DNA from: an uncultured Bacteroidota bacterium
GTDB taxonomy: Bacteria > Bacteroidota > Bacteroidia > Chitinophagales > Chitinophagaceae
DNA length: 64,000 nt
Assembly (NCBI GenBank): GCA_903906365.1
Contig: CAIVKC010000045.1
Span: 1 to 64,000, forward strand
Direction: 5' to 3'
The notes under the pieces are model-generated. The model was given only the letters and a program-made list of their open reading frames with translations. It ran no database searches and was not told the DNA's origin. Of this stretch, positions 8,687-17,844 are shown in pieces. The position numbers and the translations under genes are program-made. Position 1 is the stretch's first letter. Each line of letters opens with the position of its first letter.

Positions 8687-8875
8687 TTAGGGGCGGTCTT
8701 CGTCCATACAGCGCCTTGGCTTTAAAAACCCGGTTATGAAAAGCAGCAGGCCAAAAGCAAAGGTCACCCAGGCATGCGTTTCTTGCCGGAAATGGATGCC
8801 TCCTGCCATGATCAGCAGTCCCATCAACCACCGGACCAGCTGGCCGGCCCGGATGACCCATTGGTTGTCTTTCAT
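8687..8875 (-). CDS. Small membrane protein, DUF2892-like
   Basis: A 62-residue protein with two predicted membrane segments (about 13-27 and 36-53). It has the general plan of DUF2892/YgaP-like proteins: short N-terminus, VRWLMGLLIMAGG, then FAFGLLLFITGFLKPRRC. DUF2892 proteins commonly sit next to or are fused with rhodanese domains, and a rhodanese-bearing reductase starts 240 bp away in the opposite direction. I start it at ATG 8875. A longer open frame to 9007 exists but its extra residues look non-coding and it would run towards the divergent promoter. Family assignment is tentative. Confidence 0.5.
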   Translation of the reverse strand: MKDNQWVIRAGQLVRWLMGLLIMAGGIHFRQETHAWVTFAFGLLLFITGFLKPRRCMDEDRP

Positions 8876-9044
8876 GTTAAGAAATTCCCCCCATGGCTGG
8901 CAAATTGATACAATTCCGCCAAACCGGAGGTAACAAAAGTTACCGGTCGGGGTATGCCAATCTCCCGGAGTGTAACCGGAAAAGCGGAAAACAAAGAATA
9001 TAATCAATAATTCGGTTTAATGGGGACATTACAAAAAGGAACAG

Positions 9045-9062
9045 GTGTGACTATAGTTACAC
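9045..9062. promoter_or_regulatory. Near-perfect 18-bp palindrome, operator candidate
   Basis: GTGTGACTATAGTTACAC pairs at 16 of 18 positions. It lies 53 bp before the CoA-disulfide reductase ATG, in the divergent spacer to the DUF2892-like gene. Size and symmetry fit a dimeric repressor or a CRP/FNR-like site. Confidence 0.45.
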
Positions 9063-9114
9063 TCCATGCCCCGGGTTGTCGGTTACTTTGCGTTGAAATC
9101 ATTAAATAGCAATC

Positions 9115-10800
9115 ATGAAATACATCATAGTAGGTGGGGTGGCAGGAGGGGCAGGTACCGCGGCCCGTGTAAGGCGGTTGGATGAGCAGGCAGAGATCCT
9201 CCTGGTCGAAAAGGGGGCCCATATATCTTATGCCAATTGCGGGTTGCCCTATTATATCGGGGAGGTAATCCAGGACCGAAATAAACTCTTTGTGCAATCT
9301 GCAGCCACTTTCAAGAACCGGTTTGAGGTGGAGGTCCGGACCCTGAGCGAGGTGGTTTCCATCGACCGGCAGGGTAAATCATTGGAAATAAAAGATATGA
9401 ACTCCGGGAGGGTTTACCGGGAAAGCTACGACAAGTTGGTCCTGTCGCCTGGCGCTTCGCCTGTTCGCCCTCCTTTGAGCGGGATCGGGGAAAAGGGCAT
9501 TTTCACCCTTAGAAATGTACAAGATACCGATGCCATTAAGGATTATGTGAAACAATTCCCCGGAGGAAGGGTGGTCATTGTCGGCGGTGGTTTCATCGGA
9601 CTGGAGATGGCAGAAAACCTGCATGGGCTGGGCATGCAGATTACGGTGGTTGAAATGGGGGACCAGATACTGGCACCGGCCGATTTTCCTTTGGCGGCGA
9701 TGGCCCAGCAACACCTGCGGGATAAAGGCATAGACCTGCGGCTGAGAGCTGCCGTAGCAGGATTTAGCAGGGGTACTATGGGACTGGATGTTCATTTAGC
9801 CGATGGAACTTCCCTGCAGGCAGAGGTGGTCCTATTATCCATAGGGGTAAAACCAGAGGGCCGGTTGGCCAGGGAATGCGGCCTACCCACCGGCAAGACT
9901 GGGGGCATCCTGGTCAATGAATATCTGCAGACTGCGGACCCGGATATCTATGCAGTGGGAGACGTGATAGAATTTGAGAATCCGCTGACCGGTCAGATCA
10001 TGCCCACCTACCTGGCAGGCCCGGCCAACAAACAAGCAAGGATTTGTGCCAATAATATGGTGTTGGGCAACAGGCAAACCTATAAGGGATCGGTCAATAC
10101 CGCCATCGTCCAGCTGTTTGACCTGACGCTGGCTGTGACCGGGGTTACTTCAAAACAGCTTACAGCAGCCGGTATAGACCACCGGGTGTCCACGACCCAC
10201 AGCGGCTCTCATGCCGGTTATTATCCGGGGGGATCCCAATTGTCTATTCAGATTTGCTTTGCACCAGGCAGTGGCAGGCTGCTGGGGGCCCAGGTAATTG
10301 GAAAAAGCGGGGTGGACAAAAGAATCGATGTCCTTTCTTCGCTGATTCAACGTCAGGGTACCATCTACGACCTCATGGAATTTGAGCATGCGTATGCCCC
10401 CCCTTATTCCTCTGCCAAAGATCCCCTGAACATGGCTGGTTTTGTGGCGGACAATATACTTTCCGGGAAACTATTTGTAGTCCCCTGGTCCAAAACCCGG
10501 GAATTGGGGGCTTCGGATTTTCTGCTCGATGTACGTGAGGGGTCAGAATATGCAGCCGGACATATCCCCGGCGCGGTCAACATCCCCATGGAAGAACTGA
10601 GAAACCGGTTGGAAGACATTCCGGCGGACAAGACCATTTACATATATTGCCAGATTGGCCTAAGGGGCTACCTGGCCCAGCGGATTCTGTTGCAGCGTGG
10701 TTTTGGCCGGGTGTTCAATATTTCGGGGGGATTCCTGTTATGGAACATTTGTATGCGGGAGTCCGGCTGGATTGAAAAAAAGGCTCCTGCCATGGCCTGA
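9115..10800 (+). CDS. CoA-disulfide reductase-like FAD/NAD(P) oxidoreductase with C-terminal rhodanese domain
   Basis: A 561-residue protein with the CoADR-RHD architecture. An FAD-binding Rossmann fold (IVGGVAGGAGTAAR, 5-18) precedes the single active-site cysteine C42 in SYANCGLPYY, diagnostic of CoA-disulfide/persulfide reductases. A second nucleotide fold carries VIVGGGFIGLEMAENL, and the FAD-closing GDVIEF follows. The dimerisation domain comes next, then a rhodanese domain from about 455 with catalytic C512 in YIYCQIGLRG. It likely reduces CoA disulfides, persulfides or polysulfides with NAD(P)H in the cytoplasm. The rhodanese gene 80 bp downstream and the DUF2892-like gene upstream support a sulfane-sulfur role. 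Confidence 0.88.
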   Translation: MKYIIVGGVAGGAGTAARVRRLDEQAEILLVEKGAHISYANCGLPYYIGEVIQDRNKLFVQSAATFKNRFEVEVRTLSEVVSIDRQGKSLEIKDMNSGRVYRESYDKLVLSPGASPVRPPLSGIGEKGIFTLRNVQDTDAIKDYVKQFPGGRVVIVGGGFIGLEMAENLHGLGMQITVVEMGDQILAPADFPLAAMAQQHLRDKGIDLRLRAAVAGFSRGTMGLDVHLADGTSLQAEVVLLSIGVKPEGRLARECGLPTGKTGGILVNEYLQTADPDIYAVGDVIEFENPLTGQIMPTYLAGPANKQARICANNMVLGNRQTYKGSVNTAIVQLFDLTLAVTGVTSKQLTAAGIDHRVSTTHSGSHAGYYPGGSQLSIQICFAPGSGRLLGAQVIGKSGVDKRIDVLSSLIQRQGTIYDLMEFEHAYAPPYSSAKDPLNMAGFVADNILSGKLFVVPWSKTRELGASDFLLDVREGSEYAAGHIPGAVNIPMEELRNRLEDIPADKTIYIYCQIGLRGYLAQRILLQRGFGRVFNISGGFLLWNICMRESGWIEKKAPAMA

Positions 10801-10879
10801 ACCTGGCGTCACTGGCAAATGGCGTTTTCCAGACAAACAGCATCGATAAATACATTCTTAAAAATTTAAATTCATCCTA

Positions 10880-11197
10880 ATGTTAGAGGCTATCAAAAAA
10901 ATGCTGGGAATGGGCCCGGCTACCGATTTTAAAGCCATCCTTCAAAAAGGAGGCGTAATCATAGATGTTCGGAGCAAACAGGAATTCCAGGGAGGCCATA
11001 TCAGAAATTCAATAAATATTCCCGTTGACCTGTTGACTTCCCAACTCTCCAAAATCAGTAAGGATAAACCGGTGATCACCTGCTGCGCATCAGGAATGCG
11101 AAGCGCCACTGCCAAAAGCATGCTGCTTGCGGCCGGATATAAGGAAGTCTATAATGGAGGAAGCTGGTTGGGATTGCAACACAAAATCGGTCAATAA
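10880..11197 (+). CDS. Single-domain rhodanese (sulfurtransferase-like)
   Basis: A 105-residue rhodanese with the CDC25-like plan: VIIDVRSKQEFQGGHI at about 26-41, INIPVDLL, and the active loop CASGMR with catalytic C69 and R74. There is an extra Cys at 68. The loop is short, as in PspE/GlpE-type single-domain enzymes. It has no signal peptide, so it acts in the cytoplasm, probably as a sulfur carrier for the preceding CoA-disulfide reductase-like protein, with which it may be co-transcribed (79-bp gap). Confidence 0.85.
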   Translation: MLEAIKKMLGMGPATDFKAILQKGGVIIDVRSKQEFQGGHIRNSINIPVDLLTSQLSKISKDKPVITCCASGMRSATAKSMLLAAGYKEVYNGGSWLGLQHKIGQ

Positions 11198-12220
11198 GGA
11201 CTCAAACAGGCCTTTGCGGCCAAATACCAAAACAGATTAGTTCAGATTTGGCATCTACCTGGCTGGGATTGCCAGGGCAAAAGTAAAAATCGGTTAAACC
11301 GATCGGCCTGCCTTTTGATTGGTCCTGCCATAATCCCCGACGCACTCTTTTGGGAAACTGACCGGCAGATCAGCGGGATTTAGTGGTCAGACCGGATCCC
11401 CAAAATCAGCCCAAGAGTCCGCAAAGTTTGCCGGTAGTTTATGCCATGGGATCATATCGGTCCCGTGGGCTTTCCCATCCTGTATTAACTGAGCACAAAC
11501 TACTGCCAGTGCACCCTTCACCTCCCTTTGCGGGTACGCTCCATGGCAGCCCAAAAAGAGGGGTTTAGTGAAAGATTCCGGAAGCTTTTGGCCGGGCTGT
11601 TTTCCGGCTCCCTGCAAAAGTGTAAAAGACCTTCCTGTCATTGCGCATCCCTGGTGGGGTAATGGCGATATAAACGCCCGGTGCGCGAGACAACCACCCC
11701 GAATTTGTAATCTTTAAGACGCTTTTTGCCAGGTGGGCAGTTTAAATGCCCAAACAAAAACGGGGTGGTTATCATCTTATCCTATGGGCAGGCGGATATT
11801 ATAAAAGTAAGCGGGGGGTAAAATGCTATGGAAAAATGTCTTCCAAAAAGTATCCAAGAGGGTCTGAATAGGGTGCCAGCAAATAGGGCAGGCTGAAATG
11901 CATCCGGCCCGGAGAAGCCAGACAACAGGCTCATATGGTATGGTTCGACAAAACCTGCCTGAAAGAATGTTAGTATGGGTCTATTTGTGACCAGACAAGA
12001 GCAGGCGGAAATATAAGCAGGAAATCCTCCCCGGCTTTCAGCATGAGTAGACAAAAAAGGTATTTGCCATAAAGACTGTTACCACGGGAAAACTCGCAAT
12101 GCCCAAAACTGAGGAGGGGTTTACCCCAATTAACAGCTATAATATAATAGCAGCATCCCTTAAAATTAGCCTTGTCCTAAAATCCAGCTGGCTTAGTTCC
12201 CGGCGATGTCCCCTGAAATA
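11198..12220. other. About 1 kb without a recognisable gene
   Basis: Open frames up to 90 codons exist on both strands (for example antisense 11782-12054), but their translations show no family motif or natural start and have non-coding composition. No tRNA, rRNA fragment, CRISPR or long repeat was seen. An old decayed gene or a divergent small RNA cannot be excluded. Confidence 0.45.
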
Positions 12221-12259
12221 AAAAAAGGATTGAAAATCATTGATTTACAATCCTTTTTT
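12221..12259 (-). terminator. Terminator hairpin after tRNA-Leu(CAG)
   Basis: AAAAAAGGATTG (12221-12232) and CAATCCTTTTTT (12248-12259) form a perfect 12-bp stem with a 15-nt loop, directly downstream of the minus-strand tRNA. The A/T-rich arms provide a U-tract on either strand. Confidence 0.7.
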
Positions 12260-12265
12260 ATTCAA

Positions 12266-12352
12266 TGGTGCCCAGGACTGGATTCGAACCAGCACATCCT
12301 TGCGAACGCTGCGACCTGAACACAGTGCGTCTACCAATTTCGCCACCTGGGC
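12266..12352 (-). tRNA. tRNA-Leu (anticodon CAG)
   Basis: On the minus strand GCCCAGG pairs with CCTGGGC. The D arm is TGGCGAAATTGGTAGACGC and the T arm GGTTCGAATCC. The anticodon stem CTGTG/CGCAG closes the loop TTCAGGT, giving anticodon CAG (codon CUG). A long variable arm confirms a class II tRNA. Unlike tRNA-Leu(CAA) at the left edge, CCA is encoded (12266-12268). Confidence 0.96.
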
Positions 12353-12359
12353 AGGGGTG

Positions 12360-12367
12360 CAAATGTA
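12360..12367 (-). promoter_or_regulatory. -7 box for tRNA-Leu(CAG)
   Basis: Minus-strand TACATTTG is an exact TAnnTTTG match ending 7 nt before the tRNA 5' end. That is the spacing expected for transcription starting at or just before the mature end. No clear -33 TTTG. Confidence 0.5.
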
Positions 12368-12433
12368 AAGTGAAAATTATAAACTGAAAAATGAAAATGA
12401 ATAAATTATCATTTTTCTTTTATATCCAAATCA

Positions 12434-13246
12434 TTAAACAGCCACATTGAATTCACGCAGGGCTTCATTGAGGCTCGTTTTCAGGTCCGTGCTCGCTTTA
12501 CGCTGACCAATGATGAGTGCGCAGCTAACATGGTAATCCCCCGCAGGAAATTTCTTGTTATAAGAACCGGGTATAACCACGCTTCTTCCGGGAACCCGTC
12601 CCTGGTATTCCACCGGTTGAGGACCGCTGACATCTATGATTTTGGTAGACTTTGTCAATACGACGTTGGCGCCCAGTACAGCTTCCTTTTCCACGATGAC
12701 CCCTTCCACCACAATGGATCTGCTTCCAATGAAACAACCATCTTCAATAATCACCGGAGAGGCCTGCAGGGGTTCCAGTACGCCGCCTATACCCACCCCG
12801 CCGGAGAGGTGTACCCCCTTACCGATTTGGGCGCAGCTTCCTACTGTTGCCCAGGTGTCCACCATGGTTCCTTCATCTACATAGGCTCCGATATTGACAT
12901 AACTGGGCATCAGCACCACATTTTTAGCCAGATAGGCTCCGTAACGGGCCACGGCATGCGGAACGGCGCGAACGCCCAACTCCTTGTAATTCTTTTTCAG
13001 CAGCATTTTGTCATAGAATTCAAAGGGGGGCAAGTCCCAGGTTTGCATGGGCTGGATCCCGAAATACAGCAGTATGGCCTGTTTGACCCATTCATTGACC
13101 TCCCATCCGGCAGTCCCGGGAAAGGCCGTTCGGAGTTTTCCCTGATCTACCTGTTCTATGACCTCCCTCACTGCGTCTGCATAGGTAACTTGTTTTAAAA
13201 GGTCCCGGTCGGACCAGGCCGCCTCTATGAGTTCTTTGAGTTCCAT
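12434..13246 (-). CDS. dapD: Tetrahydrodipicolinate N-succinyltransferase DapD
   Basis: A 270-residue enzyme of the lysine/diaminopimelate pathway that succinylates 2,3,4,5-tetrahydrodipicolinate. The N-terminal helical domain (MELKELIEAAWSDRDLL) is followed by a left-handed beta-helix of hexapeptide repeats: IGAYVDEGTMVDTWATVGSC, AQIGKGVHLSGGVGIGGV, and EDGCFIGSRSIVVEGVIVEK. The family's IPGSYNKKFPAGDYH segment comes near the end. I start at ATG 13246, not the TTG five codons upstream. It is a stand-alone gene here; other dap genes are not in the window. Confidence 0.93.
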   Translation of the reverse strand: MELKELIEAAWSDRDLLKQVTYADAVREVIEQVDQGKLRTAFPGTAGWEVNEWVKQAILLYFGIQPMQTWDLPPFEFYDKMLLKKNYKELGVRAVPHAVARYGAYLAKNVVLMPSYVNIGAYVDEGTMVDTWATVGSCAQIGKGVHLSGGVGIGGVLEPLQASPVIIEDGCFIGSRSIVVEGVIVEKEAVLGANVVLTKSTKIIDVSGPQPVEYQGRVPGRSVVIPGSYNKKFPAGDYHVSCALIIGQRKASTDLKTSLNEALREFNVAV

Positions 13247-13449
13247 TGATTTTTTTTGCAAACATAGTATTTGCAGGGCAGATGCGAAAGGGAGGATTTT
13301 ATTGGTCGGGGACGTTTTTTTTGGCAGTTTTTAAACGTTTTGGTGAATGGCTGGTCAATAACAGGTTGTTAACCTGAAGAAATAGTCAAATATTCATACT
13401 TCATCAACGCTCGGAGCGTTATGGTTGGAGCCAGAAAATCACCCGTTAC

Positions 13450-14427
13450 ATGAACAATTCGCGAAAGGTCCTTACAGCTATTTTGTCCCTGCTGTTTTTT
13501 CAAATCTCGGCCCGTTCCCAGGACAGCACCCTGGGTCATATTTCCAAGGATACCACCATCCAGACATCGGACACTTTGCTGGGGAAAATGGACATGGATT
13601 CCATTGACCAGGCTTTAAAGGAATTGATCAAACCGGAAAAGTCCTATTTTCAGGCCAGTATTAATTATCTCAATAACAATGTATACCTGGGAAGAAAGGA
13701 TACGGTGCTTACCCCCTATATTACGGCTTCCCTGGGCTATTACCACAAATCCGGCCTTTTTATCAGTACCTCCGCCTCCTATTTACCGGTTTCCGGGCAG
13801 AGCCGGATTGACCTGGTAACAATTGAAGCCGGATATGAAATCAAGACGGACAAATTCGAAGGACAGGCCACCTTTGATAAATTCTTTTACAGCAGCCAGA
13901 GCAATAATGTAAAAGCGGAAATGAAAGCCAGCCTGGCTTTTTTTGCGGGGTATGACTTTGGATTTATTAAGCCCACCGCCACCCCGACCCTGAACCTCAG
14001 CAACAGTGCCGATTTTGCCCTTACCCTGGGACTGGAACATACCTTTTATTCTGATGACAATTCCTTTGACATTACACCGACATTCAATGCCAACGGATCC
14101 ACCCAGAATTATTACAGTTCCTATTACAGGAACCGAAAATTCAAAGTGAAGAAAAAAAAGGTGGTCACCATTCAGAAAGGAACTGTCTACGGGGTGGTAG
14201 AGGGCGCTTCACAATTCAAGATGCTCGATTATGAATTTACCCTCCCGGTGAACTATACGATCAAGAAATTTACCTTCAATTTCACCCCAACTTATGCCAT
14301 CCCGGTCCATCCGGCCGTTGTGGACATTACCACCCAGATTGCCAATCAGCCTCCTAAGACCAGGACCGTTACCGAAAAACCGGGTAACTCATTTTATTGG
14401 CAAGCGGGGGTTACCCTGAAGTTTTAA
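13450..14427 (+). CDS. Predicted outer-membrane beta-barrel protein, function unknown
   Basis: A 325-residue protein with a signal peptide (MNNSRKVLTAILSLLFFQIS, then ARSQD). A short Thr/Ser-rich linker is followed by alternating hydrophobic/polar beta strands throughout, such as YFQASINYLNNNVYLGRK and LTPYITASLGYYHKSGLFIS. It ends SFYWQAGVTLKF, with a C-terminal aromatic as in outer-membrane barrels. I recognise no named family. A lysine-rich turn (RKFKVKKKKVV, about 232-242) is likely a loop. It precedes tsaC on the same strand. Confidence 0.7.
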   Translation: MNNSRKVLTAILSLLFFQISARSQDSTLGHISKDTTIQTSDTLLGKMDMDSIDQALKELIKPEKSYFQASINYLNNNVYLGRKDTVLTPYITASLGYYHKSGLFISTSASYLPVSGQSRIDLVTIEAGYEIKTDKFEGQATFDKFFYSSQSNNVKAEMKASLAFFAGYDFGFIKPTATPTLNLSNSADFALTLGLEHTFYSDDNSFDITPTFNANGSTQNYYSSYYRNRKFKVKKKKVVTIQKGTVYGVVEGASQFKMLDYEFTLPVNYTIKKFTFNFTPTYAIPVHPAVVDITTQIANQPPKTRTVTEKPGNSFYWQAGVTLKF

Positions 14428-14462
14428 CCCCGGAAGGTCCCCGAAGTAATGGAATTTGCCAT

Positions 14463-14470
14463 TATTTTTG
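14463..14470 (+). promoter_or_regulatory. -7 box for tsaC
   Basis: TATTTTTG matches TAnnTTTG exactly, 25 nt before the GTG start chosen for tsaC. This supports that start over any codon further upstream. The -33 region is poor. Confidence 0.45.
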
Positions 14471-14495
14471 CGCTTTATTCACCAAGCCTTCCATC

Positions 14496-15065
14496 GTGGA
14501 ATTTGCATATGATTTAGACCGGTCCCTGGCTGTTTTAAAAAGCGGCGGACTGATATTATACCCTACCGATACCATTTGGGGTATCGGTTGTGACGCTACC
14601 AATCCTTTGGCTGTCCGTCGTGTATTTGCCCTTAAGAAAAGGGAGGAAACCAAAAGTCTCATTGTGCTGGTGGCCGATGAGCGGGATATCCTTACCTATG
14701 TCAGCCAGCCTGATCCGAGTATATTTGAATTCCTACGCACCCTTGAAAAACCCACGACCATTATCTACCAGGGTGCTGTCGGATTGGCCGATAATCTGGT
14801 CAATGCCGATGGGACGGTGGCCATCCGGCTGGTAAAGGATTCGTTTTGCCGGCATTTGATCAAAAGGATGCGAAAACCGCTGGTCTCCACCTCCGCCAAT
14901 ATTTCTGGCCAGCCATCGCCAGCCAATTTTGATGAAATTACCCCTCAGATCATACACGGAGTCGACTACGTGGTTAGTTACAGGCAGTCTGACAGGACGC
15001 ACAGAGCGCCCTCTACCATCCTAAAGCTGGAAAGGGACGGCACCAGGACGGTTATACGCCCTTAG
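14496..15065 (+). CDS. tsaC: L-threonylcarbamoyladenylate synthase (TsaC/Sua5/YrdC)
   Basis: A 189-residue YrdC-fold enzyme that makes threonylcarbamoyl-AMP from Thr, bicarbonate and ATP for TsaD-dependent t6A formation. Key motifs are GGLILYPTDTIWGIGCDA, KKREETKSLIVLV, AIRLV and PLVSTSANISGQPSP, followed by RAPSTIL. There is no Sua5 C-terminal domain, so this is the short TsaC form. No ATG exists near the domain start, so GTG 14496 (MEFAYDLDRSL) is the most plausible start. The open frame extends back over the barrel gene without family similarity. Confidence 0.9.
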   Translation: MEFAYDLDRSLAVLKSGGLILYPTDTIWGIGCDATNPLAVRRVFALKKREETKSLIVLVADERDILTYVSQPDPSIFEFLRTLEKPTTIIYQGAVGLADNLVNADGTVAIRLVKDSFCRHLIKRMRKPLVSTSANISGQPSPANFDEITPQIIHGVDYVVSYRQSDRTHRAPSTILKLERDGTRTVIRP

Positions 15066-15111
15066 TTAGCGGGGACTGGTTTTTATTGACTGCTTTTCGC
15101 ATCTTTGCAGG

Positions 15112-16119
15112 GTGCAAAAATTCCTGATTATCCAAACAGCTTTTATCGGCGATGTCGTACTGGCAACCTGCCTGGTTGAAAAACTTCACCGGCATTTTCC
15201 GGATGCCAGGATAGATTTTATGGTCCGAAAGGGCAATGAATCCCTGTTTAATGGCCATCCCTATATACATGAGGTGCTGGTATGGGACAAAAAGAATGGG
15301 AAATTACGCAATTGGTGGAAACTGCTCCTTCAGATAAGAAGGACCGGTTATGACCGGGTCATCAACGTCCAGCGCTTTGCCTCCACCGGACTGTTGACGG
15401 CTTTTTCGGGAGCCTCCCAAACCATTGGCTTTGATAAAAATCCCCTTAGTTTTCTTTTTTCCCTCAAGATCAGCCACCAGGTTGGAGGCCAGCAGGGGGC
15501 CGTTCATGAAATAGACAGAAACCTGGCCCTGGTGTCCGGATTCACAGACAGCACCCGGGTTATGCCTCGCCTGTATCCCACCTTGCAGGATGAACAATGG
15601 ATACAATCCCTTCATTTGGATCGTTATATCACGGTGGCTCCTGCTTCCGTATGGTTTACCAAACAATATCCCATCGAAAAGTGGATCAGTTTTATTGGTG
15701 CCCTGCCTGCCCACTGGCAGGTTTGCCTGCTGGGCGGACCCGCTGACAAAGACTTGTGCAGTAAAATTCAGGAAGCATGCAATCCCAGGAAGATTTTGAA
15801 TCTTTGCGGAACCCTCTCTTTTTTGCAGTCTGCTTCCCTGATGAAGTCAGCTGCCATGAACTACGTAAATGATTCGGCGCCCCTTCATTTTGCTTCCGCC
15901 TTGAATGCCCCGGTAACGGCGGTATATTGTTCAACCGTTCCTGCCTTTGGGTTCGGACCATTGTCTGATAGGCGTTTTATCGTAGAGACCAAAGAGACGC
16001 TTGATTGCAGGCCCTGCGGGCTCCATGGATACAGAGCCTGCCCCCGGGGGCATTTTAACTGTGCCTGGCAGATCCGCGATGACCAGCTCCTGGAGACCCT
16101 TGAGCTGCCCAATCCCTGA
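15112..16119 (+). CDS. Heptosyltransferase family protein (GT9)
   Basis: A 335-residue glycosyltransferase of family 9. The N-terminus KFLIIQTAFIGDVVLATCLVEKLHRHFP is the hallmark nucleotide-fold entry of WaaC/WaaF. The ADP-sugar-binding half shows VCLLGGPADKDLC, LCGTLSFLQSASL and NDSAPLHFASALNAPVTAVYC. Such cytoplasmic-face enzymes add heptose or another ADP-activated sugar to the LPS core. The donor is not determinable here. The GTG at 15112 starts the family motif directly. A CATCTTTG box (15100-15107) ends 4 nt upstream, so either the transcript is leaderless or the gene is read from tsaC. Confidence 0.86.
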   Translation: MQKFLIIQTAFIGDVVLATCLVEKLHRHFPDARIDFMVRKGNESLFNGHPYIHEVLVWDKKNGKLRNWWKLLLQIRRTGYDRVINVQRFASTGLLTAFSGASQTIGFDKNPLSFLFSLKISHQVGGQQGAVHEIDRNLALVSGFTDSTRVMPRLYPTLQDEQWIQSLHLDRYITVAPASVWFTKQYPIEKWISFIGALPAHWQVCLLGGPADKDLCSKIQEACNPRKILNLCGTLSFLQSASLMKSAAMNYVNDSAPLHFASALNAPVTAVYCSTVPAFGFGPLSDRRFIVETKETLDCRPCGLHGYRACPRGHFNCAWQIRDDQLLETLELPNP

Positions 16120-16210
16120 GCTTGTAAGCCGCGGGCGGGTGCAGTACCTGCACCCATGGGGAGCGGCCAGTTGCTTCCGCGGAGCTGCATCATCTCCGCC
16201 CATCCTTCCT

Positions 16211-16218
16211 TACATTTG
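16211..16218 (+). promoter_or_regulatory. -7 box for cca
   Basis: TACATTTG is an exact TAnnTTTG match ending 8 nt before the cca ATG. This implies a 5' leader of only a few nucleotides. No good -33 match. Confidence 0.4.
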
Positions 16219-16226
16219 CAGCTGTT

Positions 16227-17645
16227 ATGGAAATTCATTATACAGAAAGGGAAAAATTCATCTTTAATATCATATCCCAGGCATCCACCCAGCTGGGCCT
16301 GCCCTGTTATATCTTAGGTGGCTTTGTCCGGGATAAGATTATTGGAAGGCCTACTCAAGACGCTGATATAATGTGTGTGGGGGATGGGATAGCACTGGCC
16401 CACCAGGTGGCCGCTTTGCTCCAGCCAAGGCCCCAGGTGGCCTACTTCAAAAATTTTGGCACAGCCCAGATAAAGACCGAAGACCTGGAAATTGAATTTG
16501 TCGGAGCCAGGAAGGAGAGCTACCGCGATCATTCCCGAAACCCGGATGTGGAGCCGGGTACCCTGGAAGATGACCAGTTAAGGCGGGACTTTACCATCAA
16601 CGCCCTGGCCATCAGCCTGAACCAAACGGACTATGGAACCCTGATTGATCCTTTCAACGGGCTACGAGATATCAGGGAAAAACGCATCCAGACACCAACT
16701 GATCCGCTGCAAACATTCAGCGATGATCCTTTGCGCATGATGAGGGCCATCCGTTTTGCCTCGCAGCTTCAATTTACCATCGCTGCGGGTACCTTTGAAG
16801 CCATAAGGCAGGATGCCGAACGCATCCGGATCATTTCTCAGGAGCGGATTACCGAAGAACTCAATAAAATCATACTAAGTCCCAAGCCCTCCGTGGGGTT
16901 TAACCTGCTGTATAAAAGCGGATTACTCTCCATCATTTTCCCCCAAATGGTCGATCTGGCCGGGGCAGAATATATTGATGGCAAGGGGCACAAGGATAAT
17001 TTTCATCATACCCTCCAGGTGCTAGATAATATTTCCGAACATACCGGAGACCTCTGGCTTCGCTGGGCCGCAGTGCTCCATGATATTGCCAAGCCTGCTA
17101 CCAAGAAGTTTGAAAAAGGACATGGCTGGACCTTTCATGGACATGAGGTGGTAGGTGGCAGGATGGTGCCTAAAATTTTCTCGAGGCTGAAACTGCCCCA
17201 AAACGATAAAATGCGCTTTGTTCGTAAGATGGTTGAGCTCCACCTTCGCCCCATCAGTGTGACCAGGGAAAATATTACGGACTCTGCCATCCGAAGGCTG
17301 CTCTTCGATGCAGGGGAAGATATGGAATCACTGATGACCCTTTGTGAAGCCGACATCACTTCCAAGAACAGGCAAAAGGTGAAGAAGTACCTGGAAAATT
17401 TTGAACTGGTTCGGCAGCGGCTTAAGGAAGTGGAAGAAAAGGACAATATACGCAACTGGCAGCCGCCCGTAACCGGGGAGATGATCATGGAAAAATTTGG
17501 CCTTCCGCCCTCCAAGGTGGTGGGGGATCTGAAAAATGCCATCCGAGAAGCCATTTTGGACGGGGTGATTGAAAACAGTTATGAGGCAGCCTATAGTTTC
17601 ATGATGGAAAAGGCCCGCGAAATTGACCTGGTGGCGGTGAAGTAA
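16227..17645 (+). CDS. cca: CCA tRNA nucleotidyltransferase with HD domain
   Basis: A 472-residue class II nucleotidyltransferase that adds or repairs the 3' CCA of tRNAs. The head domain shows [10 protein letters not shown] (31-40) and the metal-binding DAD at 45-47, then [10 protein letters not shown]. The RNA/nucleotide-binding part follows with [17 protein letters not shown]-terminal HD domain contains [15 protein letters not shown] and HGHE. The HD domain suggests extra phosphatase or phosphodiesterase activity. One of the two tRNA-Leu genes in the window lacks an encoded CCA and would need this enzyme. Confidence 0.93.
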   Translation: MEIHYTEREKFIFNIISQASTQLGLPCYILGGFVRDKIIGRPTQDADIMCVGDGIALAHQVAALLQPRPQVAYFKNFGTAQIKTEDLEIEFVGARKESYRDHSRNPDVEPGTLEDDQLRRDFTINALAISLNQTDYGTLIDPFNGLRDIREKRIQTPTDPLQTFSDDPLRMMRAIRFASQLQFTIAAGTFEAIRQDAERIRIISQERITEELNKIILSPKPSVGFNLLYKSGLLSIIFPQMVDLAGAEYIDGKGHKDNFHHTLQVLDNISEHTGDLWLRWAAVLHDIAKPATKKFEKGHGWTFHGHEVVGGRMVPKIFSRLKLPQNDKMRFVRKMVELHLRPISVTRENITDSAIRRLLFDAGEDMESLMTLCEADITSKNRQKVKKYLENFELVRQRLKEVEEKDNIRNWQPPVTGEMIMEKFGLPPSKVVGDLKNAIREAILDGVIENSYEAAYSFMMEKAREIDLVAVK

Positions 17646-17710
17646 ATACTATGGCATATTGGGAAATAATTGGCTGGCCCCTAACCAATTACTATATTGA
17701 TAAATTGTAT

Positions 17711-17718
17711 TATTTTTG
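17711..17718 (+). promoter_or_regulatory. -7 box before the pRiA4b-like gene
   Basis: TATTTTTG is an exact TAnnTTTG match, 126 nt before the ATG at 17845. It is the best candidate in the 199-bp spacer. The -33 element is not well spaced. Confidence 0.35.
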
Positions 17719-17844
17719 CCAATTGCGCCCTTGGACATAGGATCACTGGCAGGGCCATGAGATGATAGATCAAGTCACGGTGAAAAAAATACTATTTTAC
17801 GGGCCAAAATAGGCGCTTTCACCCAAACACCACAAACAGATTTT

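Noticed and set aside
8687-9007. 106-codon version of the DUF2892-like gene
   Set aside because: The extra 44 residues are not membrane-like or conserved in character and would leave no room for the divergent promoter; ATG 8875 is preferred.
11387-12054. Antisense ORFs of 84 and 90 codons in the gap before tRNA-Leu(CAG)
   Set aside because: No motif, no promoter and non-coding-like composition; treated as non-coding.
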